Assembly: GCA_900554485.1 (NCBI GenBank) | Contig: USHO01000021.1 | Span: 1-14,619 of the forward strand | Source of the DNA: an uncultured Eubacteriales bacterium | GTDB lineage: Bacteria; Bacillota; Clostridia; Christensenellales; Borkfalkiaceae | Length of the DNA: 14,619 nt | Reading direction: 5' to 3' | In this document: piece after piece, positions 1-7,591 of the stretch | How the letters are laid out: every line of letters starts with the position of its first letter | How positions within the stretch are numbered: position 1 is the first letter of the stretch | Made by a program: the position numbers and the translations under genes | The notes under the pieces: generated by a model | The model's input: the letters and a program-made list of their open reading frames with translations, nothing else | Told to the model about the DNA's origin: nothing | The model's database searches: none

Positions 1-22
1 GGTTTTTCAACCTGCCTTTTTT
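1..22 (+). terminator. Tail of an intrinsic terminator (cut by window start)
   Basis: GGTT-tttc-AACC is followed by TGCC and then six T residues at 17-22. The visible stem is only 4 bp, but the TGCC before the T-run suggests a left arm extending upstream of the window. It would end a plus-strand gene before position 1. This is inferred because the left arm is missing. Confidence 0.4.
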
Positions 23-71
23 ATGCCTTGAATTTTTCAAATTCCGACCTTGCAAAATCAATAGAGATATG

Positions 72-88
72 TATATAGATTCTATATA
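72..88. repeat. 17-bp palindrome upstream of the rhamnosidase
   Basis: TATATAGA-T-TCTATATA is a perfect inverted repeat with a single central base, about 70 bp upstream of the putative -10 box of the GH78 gene. It could be an operator for a local regulator. The stretch is very AT-rich, so chance is a real alternative. Confidence 0.3.
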
Positions 89-154
89 TGAAAATTATCA
101 ATATACTGCAATTATTGTTCAATACAGTGCATAGTATTTTATACGATGTCGATA

Positions 155-160
155 TATAAT
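155..160 (+). promoter_or_regulatory. Putative -10 box for the GH78 rhamnosidase gene
   Basis: A perfect TATAAT lies 28 bp before the GTG start, giving an expected transcript start near 167 and a leader of about 20 nt that contains the GGAG ribosome binding site at 177-180. No good -35 is found at 16-18 bp (TAGTAT at 132-137 is weak), so the promoter may need an activator. Confidence 0.45.
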
Positions 161-188
161 ATTCATATCTTATTTCGGAGTCGTAACA

Positions 189-2807
189 GTGGAACTCGAA
201 TGTTTGCGGGTAAACCGCATGAAAGAGCCGATAGGCATATGTACCGATGCCCCAACGTTTTCTTTTAAGGTAAACGGAGACGGTTCCGGATGCATAAAAA
301 GTATTACCGTCGATATTTCGACGGATGAGGATTTCGGCGACGTTATATATTCTTTTACAAGCACAGCATTGATTCCGTCGGGATTTTCTCTGCCGTATTC
401 TTTCGCGGGCGGTATAAGGTATTTCTGGCGCGTAACGGTTGAAAATACGATAGGAGAGATCGCGTCGTCGCTGTCGTTTTTCGAGTGCGGCAGAAAAAAT
501 CGCGTGTGGGATATTCCGTTTATTACCACGCGCGCAGATAACTGTAAATCTGTAGCTTTTTACCGGAAATTCCGTATCGGCAAAACCGATAATGCAAGAT
601 TATATATAACCGCACTCGGTTTATACGAGGCGTATATCGACGGACGAAAGGTCGGCGACGAATATTTTACTCCTTATTGCGACGATTACAGGTATATTTT
701 ACAGTATCAGACTTATGATATATCCGAAAATCTGAAAGTCGGCGAAAACGAAATCGTGGTTTTATGCGGCAACGGCTGGTATGGCGGGAGGCATCCGTCC
801 GGCGAGAACGGAGACGGTATGTTCGGCAACGGTTTTTTACTTTCTGCCGAAATCGTTGTAGACGGGGAACGAATAGCGGTTACGGACGAAAGTTGGCTTT
901 CAATCGCAACGCCGATAGTGTTTTCAGAGATTTACGACGGTGAAATTTACGATTCGCGAAGGGAAATTTTTGCAGATAGCGGAAAAGTAAAACCGGACGT
1001 TACAACTTTCGGCGAAAAGGCATTATCGACGAATAATCCGCAAGCGAAAATAATTGAGAGAATAAGCCCGAAAATCTGCGTAAGAGAAAATTATATTCCG
1101 TCGCTTATTATAACTCCGTCGGGCGGTACGGTACTTGATTTCGGCAGAGAAATAACCGGTTGGGCGGAATTCGAGGCATACATTCCGCGCGGAGGTGAAG
1201 TTAAACTTTCTTACGGTGAAATTTTGCAAAACGGAGAGTTTTATCGTGACAATCTGCGTACGGCAAAAGCCGAATTTATAGCGATCGGAGACGGAAGAAC
1301 GAGAAAATTCCGCCCGCATTTTACTTTTTTCGGATTCAGATATGTTAAAGTCGACGGACTTAATCTTACATCCGAAGATGTAAATAAGTTTATTGGTAAG
1401 GCGATTTATTCCGATTTGCCGATCGGCGGCAAAATAATTTCGTCAAACGAAAAATTAAACAGATTTATCGAAAACGTTTTTCAAAGTCAGAAAGATAATT
1501 TTCTTGATATACCTCTCGATTGCCCGCAACGCGACGAGCGATTCGGCTGGACTGGTGACGCGCAGGTTTTCTGTGAAACCGCTTTGTATAACGCCGACTG
1601 TATCGCTTTTTACGATAAATATCTTCGAGATATGCGTGAAGAGCAGATTCGTTACGGCGGGGCATGTCCGTTTATCGTTCCCGATGCGTTTTATGCGAGA
1701 GAGGAATTGAAAGAAGGTGTAAAACCTGTCGGAGACGGAGAATTTATGTTAAATCGTGTTTCTGCGGGGTGGGGAGACGCCGCGGTAATAATTCCGTGGA
1801 ATCTTTATCGATTCACAGGCGATGAAAAGACACTGAATAAGAATTACGTCAATATGAAACTTTGGACGGAATTTTTATATCGTACGGACGAAAACCACGG
1901 CGGCAGACGCGTGCGCGATTATGGGTTCGGGTTTGGTGACTGGCTTGCACTTGATAATACAGATAAAGACGATAAACGAGGAAAAACCGATACGGGGTTT
2001 ATTGCAACGGCATATTATTATAATGCGGCAAGACTTACGGCGCGAGCGGCGGATATTATCGGCGAAACGGCAGATAAAGTAAAATACGAAAAACTTGCGG
2101 GCGAAATTTTTGACGGGTTACGGTCGGAATATATTTCGGACGACGGAAAGATAAAAAGCGACACTCAGACTGCATATGCGCTTGCCGTTGTGTTCGGGTT
2201 ATGCGATAAAAAAATCGCCGGTAAACATCTGTACGATAAACTTTCGGAAAACGGAATGAAACTTTCGACGGGGTTCGTCGGTACTGCGTTTCTGCTTGAT
2301 GCGTTGACGTCGGCAGGTTATATAAAAGAGGCTTTTTCGCTTATGCTCGGCGAAGATATTCCAGGGTGGCTGTATTCTGTGAATATGGGTGCGACTACGG
2401 TGTGGGAACGCTGGGATTCGGTTCTGCCGGGCGGAAATATTCGTGACGGCGAAATGAACAGCCTTAATCATTATGCCTATGGTTCAGTGCTTTCATGGGT
2501 GTATAAGTCGATTGTCGGCATAAGACCGGACGAAACGGCGGGCGGGTTTGACCGTGCGGTAATCGCTCCGGTTCTGGATAAGCGTCTTGATAAAGTGTAC
2601 GGCGAATATGATTCCGTTGTCGGCAAATATGCCGTCGGCTACGCAATATCGGGAGCCGAAACGCATATGAAAATTATCATTCCCTATCTCGGAGAGGCAA
2701 AATTTGTGACGCCGGACGGATATAAGGTAAAAACAGTCGATGGTCAGGTGTCGGGATACGAAAACATTATTCTTAAAGGAGGAACGCATTCGATTATACT
2801 CGTTTGA
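189..2807 (+). CDS. GH78 alpha-L-rhamnosidase, cytoplasmic
   Basis: Hydrolyses terminal alpha-L-rhamnose from glycans or glycosides. The 872 residues match the multi-domain GH78 layout: an N-terminal Fn3-like domain (about 1-95, with PIG and FSF), a jelly-roll substrate-binding domain (about 115-280, with YIDGRKVG and NGWYGG), a beta-sandwich (about 290-395), the (alpha/alpha)6 catalytic barrel (about 400-765) and a C-terminal beta domain. The GH78 signature DCPQRDERFGWTGD spans 444-457 and supplies the acid-site carboxylates (D449/E450, D457). WERWD at 739-743 contains E740, the likely catalytic base. The start is GTG, chosen because GGAG lies 8 bp upstream and the protein then begins in the usual GH78 way (LRVN..KEPIGI). 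No signal peptide is seen, so it probably acts on imported oligosaccharides. The GH20 gene follows 198 bp downstream. The family call is firm; the exact linkage is unknown. Confidence 0.93.
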   Translation: MELECLRVNRMKEPIGICTDAPTFSFKVNGDGSGCIKSITVDISTDEDFGDVIYSFTSTALIPSGFSLPYSFAGGIRYFWRVTVENTIGEIASSLSFFECGRKNRVWDIPFITTRADNCKSVAFYRKFRIGKTDNARLYITALGLYEAYIDGRKVGDEYFTPYCDDYRYILQYQTYDISENLKVGENEIVVLCGNGWYGGRHPSGENGDGMFGNGFLLSAEIVVDGERIAVTDESWLSIATPIVFSEIYDGEIYDSRREIFADSGKVKPDVTTFGEKALSTNNPQAKIIERISPKICVRENYIPSLIITPSGGTVLDFGREITGWAEFEAYIPRGGEVKLSYGEILQNGEFYRDNLRTAKAEFIAIGDGRTRKFRPHFTFFGFRYVKVDGLNLTSEDVNKFIGKAIYSDLPIGGKIISSNEKLNRFIENVFQSQKDNFLDIPLDCPQRDERFGWTGDAQVFCETALYNADCIAFYDKYLRDMREEQIRYGGACPFIVPDAFYAREELKEGVKPVGDGEFMLNRVSAGWGDAAVIIPWNLYRFTGDEKTLNKNYVNMKLWTEFLYRTDENHGGRRVRDYGFGFGDWLALDNTDKDDKRGKTDTGFIATAYYYNAARLTARAADIIGETADKVKYEKLAGEIFDGLRSEYISDDGKIKSDTQTAYALAVVFGLCDKKIAGKHLYDKLSENGMKLSTGFVGTAFLLDALTSAGYIKEAFSLMLGEDIPGWLYSVNMGATTVWERWDSVLPGGNIRDGEMNSLNHYAYGSVLSWVYKSIVGIRPDETAGGFDRAVIAPVLDKRLDKVYGEYDSVVGKYAVGYAISGAETHMKIIIPYLGEAKFVTPDGYKVKTVDGQVSGYENIILKGGTHSIILV

Positions 2808-2932
2808 CGATAAAGGTCGCTCTTTGTAAAGTACAACAAGTCAATGTAGTGTAAATAATTAGTATTCGAAACAAGTCCGATCATTTGTCGGTATGATGAA
2901 AAGATCCGACATTGTAAAATCGGCGCGAAATG

Positions 2933-2962
2933 TTTGCTTTTGCCGACGATTTCATATAAAAT
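2933..2962 (+). promoter_or_regulatory. Putative promoter of the GH20 gene
   Basis: TTTGCT/TTGCTT at 2933-2939 and TATAAAAT at 2955-2962 are separated by 16-17 bp, depending on register. The expected transcript start is near 2969, leaving a leader of about 37 nt. The rest of 2808-2932 shows no terminator, only a short inverted repeat TGTCGG-N14-CCGACA (2886-2911) that might be an operator. Read-through from the rhamnosidase gene remains possible. Confidence 0.4.
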
Positions 2963-3005
2963 GGATATACGGTAAGAATCGCCGGAAGCAAAGAGGTATG
3001 ATAAT

Positions 3006-4601
3006 ATGCGGAATTACAGACATTTCGGAGTTATGCTTGACTGCTCGCGAAACGCGGTTATGAGCGTCGGCGCGGTCAAGAAGTTTATCGACTATATAAG
3101 TCTCGCCGGGTACGATACGCTCGAACTCTATATGGAAGACGTATACGAGGTAAAAAACGAGCCTTATTTCGGATATATGCGCGGACGGTATTCGATCGAT
3201 GAACTGAAATCGATTGACGAATACGCGACCGCAAAAGGCGTAAAACTGATACCTGCGGTGCAGACCCTTGCGCATTTTACCAATCTTGTCAAACTTGAAA
3301 AATATTACGGTATCGTAGACGTGAACGATATTCTGCTGATCGACGACGACAGAACTTACGATTTTATCGACAATCTGTTTGCCGCGCTTGCCGGGGCGTT
3401 TACTTCGCGCGAGGTGAATATCGGCATGGACGAGGCTCATATGGTCGGACTCGGGAAATACCTCGATTTGCACGGTTATACCGACCGCAACGAACTGCTT
3501 TTAAGGCATCTGAAAAAGGTGTGCGGAATTGCCGCGAAATACGGTTTTACCGCGCATATGTGGAGCGATATGTTTTTCCGCATAGCGAACGGCGGCGAAT
3601 ATTATGGCGAAAACCCAAAACTCGATGCTAAGTCTTTATCCGAAATGCCCGATAACGTCGAACCTGTTTACTGGGATTATTACCATACCGACGAAAAGAA
3701 CTATGACGATATGTTTGCCGCGCACAAGAAATTCAACCGCAACGTCTGGTTTGCCGGCGGAGCCTGGTGTTGGGCGGGGTTTGCTCCGTTTAACGGGTTC
3801 ACGCTAAAGTCGATGGGCGCGGCGATGAAAAGCGTTGCCGAAAACGACGTAAAAGACGTTATAATCACCATGTGGGGCGACGACGGTAAGGAATGTTCGT
3901 TTTTCTCATTGTTGCCGTCGTTGTTCGCCGTTCGTCGTTTTGCCGACGGCTGTTTCGATTACGACGTCATCAAAGCCGATTTCAAAAAGACATACGGGCT
4001 TAATTTCGACGATTTTATTTTGCTCGATACTCCCAACGAGTTGCCAAACCCCGTCGGCGGAATAGAAAACCCGTGTAAAGCGTTGCTTTACAGCGACCCG
4101 TTTATGGGATTTTATGACGACCTGATCGAAAAACGCAGGAATGCCGAGTACGACAAAAAGGCGAAGAACTTAAAAGACGCGGCTCTCAGGTCGGGCGAAT
4201 TCGGCTACATATTTGAAAGTCTGTCCGCATTATGCTCGGTTCTGGATATAAAATACGATCTCGGTATGCGCATAAGGCGTGCGTATAGAGATAAAGATTG
4301 CGCTGAACTCGGCGAAATCGTAGAAGATATGCGCGTTTTATCCGACAGGCTGAACGAATTTTATACGGCGTTCGCAAAATTATGGTTTACCGAGAATAAA
4401 CCGTTCGGTTTCGAGGTGCAGGAGGCTCGTCTCGGCGGATTGATGTTGCGTATACGTTCCTGCCGCGAGAGAATCGAAAATTATATACACGGCAAAATCG
4501 AATCCGTACCCGAACTCGAAGAAGATATATTGCCGTACGGCGCGGCGGGGAATATTATGAATTCTTCGTATCGCCGTCTGGTGTCCCCCGACGAGATTTG
4601 A
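3006..4601 (+). CDS. GH20 beta-N-acetylhexosaminidase, GcnA-like
   Basis: Predicted to remove terminal beta-linked GlcNAc or GalNAc by the substrate-assisted GH20 mechanism. Residues 1 to about 330 form the TIM-barrel catalytic region: it opens with FGVMLDCSRN, continues with LELYMEDVY (about 39-47), and carries the family D-E pair in NIGMDEAH (D142 polarises the acetamido group, E143 is the acid). The Trp-rich AGGAWCWAGF and the TMWGDDGKECSFF segments line the site as in the GcnA-like branch. The remaining 200 residues are helical and rich in charged residues. The 531 residues are shorter than many GH20 enzymes because the N-terminal zincin-like domain is absent. There is no signal peptide, so it is probably cytoplasmic. 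AGAGG (2992-2996) lies 9 bp before the ATG; the ATG at 2998 is out of frame. An acetyl-free or modified substrate cannot be excluded. Confidence 0.85.
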   Translation: MRNYRHFGVMLDCSRNAVMSVGAVKKFIDYISLAGYDTLELYMEDVYEVKNEPYFGYMRGRYSIDELKSIDEYATAKGVKLIPAVQTLAHFTNLVKLEKYYGIVDVNDILLIDDDRTYDFIDNLFAALAGAFTSREVNIGMDEAHMVGLGKYLDLHGYTDRNELLLRHLKKVCGIAAKYGFTAHMWSDMFFRIANGGEYYGENPKLDAKSLSEMPDNVEPVYWDYYHTDEKNYDDMFAAHKKFNRNVWFAGGAWCWAGFAPFNGFTLKSMGAAMKSVAENDVKDVIITMWGDDGKECSFFSLLPSLFAVRRFADGCFDYDVIKADFKKTYGLNFDDFILLDTPNELPNPVGGIENPCKALLYSDPFMGFYDDLIEKRRNAEYDKKAKNLKDAALRSGEFGYIFESLSALCSVLDIKYDLGMRIRRAYRDKDCAELGEIVEDMRVLSDRLNEFYTAFAKLWFTENKPFGFEVQEARLGGLMLRIRSCRERIENYIHGKIESVPELEEDILPYGAAGNIMNSSYRRLVSPDEI

Positions 4602-4654
4602 TTTTTCATAAATGCTTTGTTGCTTTCGGATAAATTTTTTAACGTAATATAAAG

Positions 4655-4687
4655 GCGGGGCGGAGAGAAAATATCTCTCCGCCCCGC
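4655..4687. terminator. Strong hairpin between convergent genes
   Basis: A perfect 14-bp stem, GCGGGGCGGAGAGA at 4655-4668 paired with TCTCTCCGCCCCGC at 4674-4687, encloses the loop AAATA. The U-tract is poor on the plus side (GGTTT) and moderate on the minus side (CTTTATATTA). It sits between the 3' ends of the GH20 gene and the minus-strand oadG-like gene, so it probably ends transcription from both directions. Confidence 0.8.
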
Positions 4688-4709
4688 GGTTTAAGTCGAC
4701 GTATTGTAT

Positions 4710-4913
4710 TCAGTCTTTTTCATTATCGGCATTGTCTGTCGGGGCGTTCTTTTTTTCTCTTCCGGCGACTATTTTTTTGGATATATATTGCATCAGGTAC
4801 GTTACGAGAATAACTACGCCTACAACTATGAGTATGGCGACCAGACCTTGCCACAATATGTTAAGAGATTTGATTAAAGCGTCTTGATTTATCGATAAAA
4901 GCAAAGATAACAT
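4710..4913 (-). CDS. OadG-like gamma subunit of sodium-pumping decarboxylase
   Basis: A 67-residue protein with one hydrophobic membrane segment (about residues 17-44, IKSLNILWQGL then VAILIVVGVVILVTYLM), then a basic stretch (KKIVAGREKK) and an acidic, Asn/Asp-rich tail. This is the form of the short gamma subunits (OadG/MmdD type) that anchor the carboxyltransferase to the beta subunit in the membrane. It lies 16 bp downstream of the beta gene, and its ribosome binding site AAGGAGG (4930-4924) overlaps the TAA of that gene, so the two should be translationally coupled. Sequence identity in such small proteins is weak, so the call rests on size, topology and position. The gene ends before a strong hairpin. 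Confidence 0.75.
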   Translation of the reverse strand: MLSLLLSINQDALIKSLNILWQGLVAILIVVGVVILVTYLMQYISKKIVAGREKKNAPTDNADNEKD

Positions 4914-4929
4914 AAGCGATTTTCCTCCT

Positions 4930-6042
4930 TTACAGAACCAGACCTATGATGAGACCGCCGACTATGGCTGATGCGATCTGACCGGAGACGTTCGCGCCTA
5001 CGGCATGCATCAGCAGGTAGTTGGTCGGATCTTCTTTCAGCCCCATTTTGTGTACGACCCTTGCGGACATCGGGAAAGCCGATATGCCTGCCGCGCCGAT
5101 CATCGGGTTGATCTTTTCTTTGGAGAACAGATTCATTACTTTCGCGCACATTACTCCGCCGACGGTGTCGAAGACGAATGCGAACAAGCCGAGAGCCATA
5201 ATGATGAGTGTCTCTAACTGCAGGAATTTCTCTGCCTGCATCTGGAAAGCAACGGTTATGCCGAGCAGCAGGGTGATGAGGTTGCAGAGCGAATTTTTAG
5301 CCGTATCCGCAAGGCTGCCGAGAACTCCGCATTCGTTCAGCAGGTTACCGAACATTAAAAAGCCGACCAGCGCGAGACTTTTTGGGGCGATCAGACCCGC
5401 AACCATCGTGATGACTATCGGGAAGAGAATTTTAACGACTTTGCTTACTCTCTTGCCCTTGTATTCCATACGGATAAGGCGTTCTTTTTTGGTCGTTATG
5501 CATTTGATTACGGCGGGTTGAATAATCGGTACAAGCGCCATATACGAATACGCCACGACTATAATCGCGCCCAGATATTTACTTCCGAGCGTCTTCGCGA
5601 CGAGTATCGACGTAGGACCGTCCGCCGCGCCTGTAATGCCGACGGCTGCGGCGTCGTTAATCGAAAAACCGCATAAAACCGCAAGAATTATCGTAATGAA
5701 AATTCCGAGTTGTGCGAACGCGCCGAGCAGCATCAGTTTGGGATTGACGATCAGCGGCTCGAAGTCTATCATCGCGCCTATACCGATAAACAGAAGTATG
5801 GGCAGAGCCTCCGAACCGTCTATACCGACGCGGTAAAGCCATTGAATGATACCCGTTTCGTCGCCTTGCGTCAATACGTTGGAAAACGGAATGTTTACCA
5901 GTATCGCGCCGAAACCGATGGGCAGCAGCAGAGCGGGTTCCATTTCTTTCTTGATTGCAAGAAAAATCAGAATTCCGCCGATAAGCCACATGACGACGTG
6001 TTGCCATGTTACGGCTTGAAAGGTTTCGATAAGAAATTCCAT
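4930..6042 (-). CDS. Sodium-translocating decarboxylase beta subunit (OadB/GcdB/MmdB family)
   Basis: An integral membrane carboxybiotin decarboxylase subunit that couples CO2 release to Na+ export. The 370 residues have about nine hydrophobic segments. The family motif GAADGPTSI places D141 at the position of the essential membrane Asp; NLLNECGVLGSLADTAKNSL and GVMCAKVMNLFSKEKINPMI are conserved blocks, and the C-terminal VGANVSGQIASA (N351, S353) belongs to the ion path. The length is typical for glutaconyl-, methylmalonyl- or oxaloacetate-type beta subunits, so the substrate cannot be assigned. AAGGAG (6054-6049) lies 6 bp before the ATG. An alpha carboxyltransferase subunit and a biotin carrier are absent on both sides in the window. 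Expression is probably controlled by the terminator and riboswitch-like leader directly upstream. Confidence 0.93.
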   Translation of the reverse strand: MEFLIETFQAVTWQHVVMWLIGGILIFLAIKKEMEPALLLPIGFGAILVNIPFSNVLTQGDETGIIQWLYRVGIDGSEALPILLFIGIGAMIDFEPLIVNPKLMLLGAFAQLGIFITIILAVLCGFSINDAAAVGITGAADGPTSILVAKTLGSKYLGAIIVVAYSYMALVPIIQPAVIKCITTKKERLIRMEYKGKRVSKVVKILFPIVITMVAGLIAPKSLALVGFLMFGNLLNECGVLGSLADTAKNSLCNLITLLLGITVAFQMQAEKFLQLETLIIMALGLFAFVFDTVGGVMCAKVMNLFSKEKINPMIGAAGISAFPMSARVVHKMGLKEDPTNYLLMHAVGANVSGQIASAIVGGLIIGLVL

Positions 6043-6077
6043 AAAAATCTCCTTTTCCGATTTGTTTTGTCGGGAAT

Positions 6078-6124
6078 AAAAAAGACCATAGGCGGGGCGG
6101 CGATACGTCGCCCCGCCTATGGTC
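6078..6124 (-). terminator. Leader terminator (attenuator) of the oadB-oadG operon
   Basis: On the minus strand the arms 6124-6109 and 6099-6084 pair perfectly over 16 bp (GACCATAGGCGGGGCG with its complement). The stem continues through one G-U and two further pairs to a 3-nt loop. It is followed at once by six U residues (6083-6078). The element lies 35 bp before the oadB start, and no gene lies upstream on this strand within the window, so it most likely attenuates the operon's own transcript. Its first eight bases also form the 3' arm of the riboswitch-like P1 helix. Confidence 0.9.
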
Positions 6125-6214
6125 TCACCGTTTAATGCAAAGCCGAGGCGTTATTGCTTTCCGCCCGTGCTACCGACCGTGCCGCGGATGTTCTCCGCCG
6201 GTTACTCCCCATAG
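6117..6214 (-). promoter_or_regulatory. Riboswitch-like leader, resembling yybP-ykoY (Mn2+) aptamers
   Basis: The minus-strand leader folds with a closing helix P1, CUAUGG (6214-6209) with CCAUAG (6122-6117). Directly inside are GGGGAGUA (6210-6203) on the 5' side and GGUGAGACC (6129-6121) on the 3' side, the two sequence blocks I associate with yybP-ykoY riboswitches. A hairpin GCGGA-GAACA-UCCGC follows, and a further arm GGCG...CGCC lies in the middle. I could not match the family's third-stem purine loop, so the ligand is uncertain; given the sodium pump downstream, another cation-sensing class is possible. The P1 3' arm is needed for the base of the terminator at 6124-6084, so closing P1 would leave the U-run 8 nt from the stem and permit transcription: a predicted ON switch. 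Confidence 0.6.
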
Positions 6215-6224
6215 AAACATATCG

Positions 6225-6253
6225 ATTTTACCACTGCGACAAAATTAAGTCAA
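6225..6253 (-). promoter_or_regulatory. Promoter of the oadB-oadG operon
   Basis: On the minus strand TTGACT (6253-6248) and TAAAAT (6230-6225) are separated by exactly 17 bp, a near-consensus SigA-type promoter. The expected transcript start near 6218 is only a few bases before the P1 helix of the leader, which supports both calls. Confidence 0.85.
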
Positions 6254-6278
6254 GCAAAAATCCGCATATTTTTTTATC

Positions 6279-6291
6279 TTGCCGACGGCAA
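6279..6291. repeat. 13-bp palindrome between divergent promoters
   Basis: TTGCCG-A-CGGCAA is a perfect inverted repeat lying upstream of both the minus-strand oadB promoter and the plus-strand fucosidase promoter. It could be a regulator site serving either side. GCCGACG is common in this genome, so the evidence is modest. Confidence 0.35.
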
Positions 6292-6307
6292 TATTCCGCG
6301 TCAGACG

Positions 6308-6336
6308 TTGACAAGGTTTTTGTCATGTGGTATTAT
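6308..6336 (+). promoter_or_regulatory. Promoter of the fucosidase gene with overlapping inverted repeat
   Basis: TTGACA (6308-6313) and TATTAT (6331-6336) are separated by 17 bp, a consensus-grade SigA promoter. The inverted repeat TGACAA-GGTTT-TTGTCA (6309-6325) covers the -35 box and half of the spacer, where a bound repressor would block polymerase. The transcript would start near 6343, about 45 nt before the ATG. Confidence 0.85.
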
Positions 6337-6387
6337 ATAAAAAGGAAAAAATTGTGTTTCCAATTTACATAAATCAGGAGAGATCAT

Positions 6388-7587
6388 ATGCAGGATTTCG
6401 GATACATCGAAAGGTTTAATCGCCTCGGCTTCGGTTTGTTCGTTCATTTCGGGCTTTACAGTGTGATAGGTAAGGGCGAGTGGTATCTCGCAAGCAATCC
6501 GAAGGCAAACCATGAAAAGTACGACGCGCTTATAAATAAATTCAAAGTCAAAAAGAACTGGGCGAAAGATCTTGTCGCCGCGGCTAAAAACGCAGGTTGC
6601 AGATATATCACGCTTACGACCCGTCATCACGACGGATTTTCGCTGTACGACACCAAAGGGCTTAACGATTTCGACGCACCGCATTCTGCATGCGGCAGAG
6701 ATCTGATCCGCGAATTCGTCGATGAGTGCGATAAAGCGGACATTGTGCCGTTTTTCTATCATACCTTGCTCGACTGGCACAATCCCGACTATAAAAGCGA
6801 TTTTCCGAAGTATATAGATTATCTCGTAAAGAGCATTGAAATTCTCTGTACTTCTTACGGCAAAATCGGCGGCATCTGGTTTGACGGCATGTGGGAAAAA
6901 CCCGATGCCGACTGGCAGGAAGACAGGATTTACGCGACTATCAGAAAATATCAGCCGGAGGCTATGATAATCAACAATACCGGTCTTTCGGCATGCGGAA
7001 AGATCGGACATAAAGAACTCGACAGCGTTACTTTCGAGCGCGGAAACCCCGCTTACGTTGACAGGAGCGAAAAGCCGATTGCAGGCGAAATGTGTCAGGT
7101 GCTTAACGACCACTGGGGATACGCGAAAGACGACTGCAACTATAAATCCGTAAAAGAACTCATCGAAAATCTTGTAGATTGCAGAAAATTCGGATGTAAT
7201 TTCCTGCTTAATACGGGGCTTAAAGGCAACGGAGACGTAAATTGCACCGATTATTGTCTGTTAAGCGAAGTCGGCAAATGGGTCAGGGTAAACAAGGGTT
7301 TTGTCTACGACGCGAAACCGTGCGATATAACCGCCGAAAATGCCGATATACTTTACGACGGAGAATATTATTACGCGATTATAAAAGACGTGCCGATGTC
7401 TTCCGATCCGAACGTTTCGCTCGGCGGAGAGATGAAACGCGTCAGAATCGACGCCGCCGTCGATAAGGCGGTATGGCTCGATAACGGTAAACGTATAAAG
7501 GTTAAAAAAGACGGATCTTTTATCGTCGTTCCGTTTTCGTACGGAACAAGTTATTCCGTGCGCGTGGCGAAATTCACGCTTAAATAA
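6388..7587 (+). CDS. GH29 alpha-L-fucosidase, cytoplasmic
   Basis: Retaining exo-alpha-L-fucosidase releasing L-fucose. The 399 residues contain the family blocks in order: RLGFGLFVHFGLYS (H20), the EWY segment (about 31-33), TTRHHDGF (H80, H81), and GIWFDGMW with D166 as the expected nucleophile. VTFERGN (E217) offers a possible acid/base, although this residue varies in GH29. NDHWGYAKDD and NFLLNTGLKGNGDV close the barrel. A short C-terminal beta domain follows from about residue 310. There is no signal peptide, unlike many mucin-degrading fucosidases, so an intracellular role on imported fucosylated oligosaccharides is likely. AGGAG (6376-6380) lies 7 bp before the ATG. It is the first gene of a block with manA and fucI, which fits release and isomerisation of fucose. 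Confidence 0.93.
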   Translation: MQDFGYIERFNRLGFGLFVHFGLYSVIGKGEWYLASNPKANHEKYDALINKFKVKKNWAKDLVAAAKNAGCRYITLTTRHHDGFSLYDTKGLNDFDAPHSACGRDLIREFVDECDKADIVPFFYHTLLDWHNPDYKSDFPKYIDYLVKSIEILCTSYGKIGGIWFDGMWEKPDADWQEDRIYATIRKYQPEAMIINNTGLSACGKIGHKELDSVTFERGNPAYVDRSEKPIAGEMCQVLNDHWGYAKDDCNYKSVKELIENLVDCRKFGCNFLLNTGLKGNGDVNCTDYCLLSEVGKWVRVNKGFVYDAKPCDITAENADILYDGEYYYAIIKDVPMSSDPNVSLGGEMKRVRIDAAVDKAVWLDNGKRIKVKKDGSFIVVPFSYGTSYSVRVAKFTLK

Positions 7588-7591
7588 AATT

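Noticed and set aside
5021..5521. Open frame of 166 codons on the plus strand within the oadB region
   Set aside because: Its residues are the complement of conserved membrane segments of the beta subunit, and no ribosome binding site or family motif is present.
4655..6124. The GGCGGGGCGG sequence shared by the two hairpins flanking the oad operon, considered as repeats of a mobile element
   Set aside because: The similarity is limited to the GC-rich stem core. The flanks differ, there is no transposase, and each hairpin has a clear terminator role.
6301..7113. Open frame of 270 codons on the minus strand opposite the fucosidase gene
   Set aside because: It lies wholly opposite a clear GH29 gene, has no recognisable domain, and arises from the codon bias of the real gene. 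Similar antisense frames opposite the GH20, manA, fucI and second GH78 genes were rejected for the same reason.
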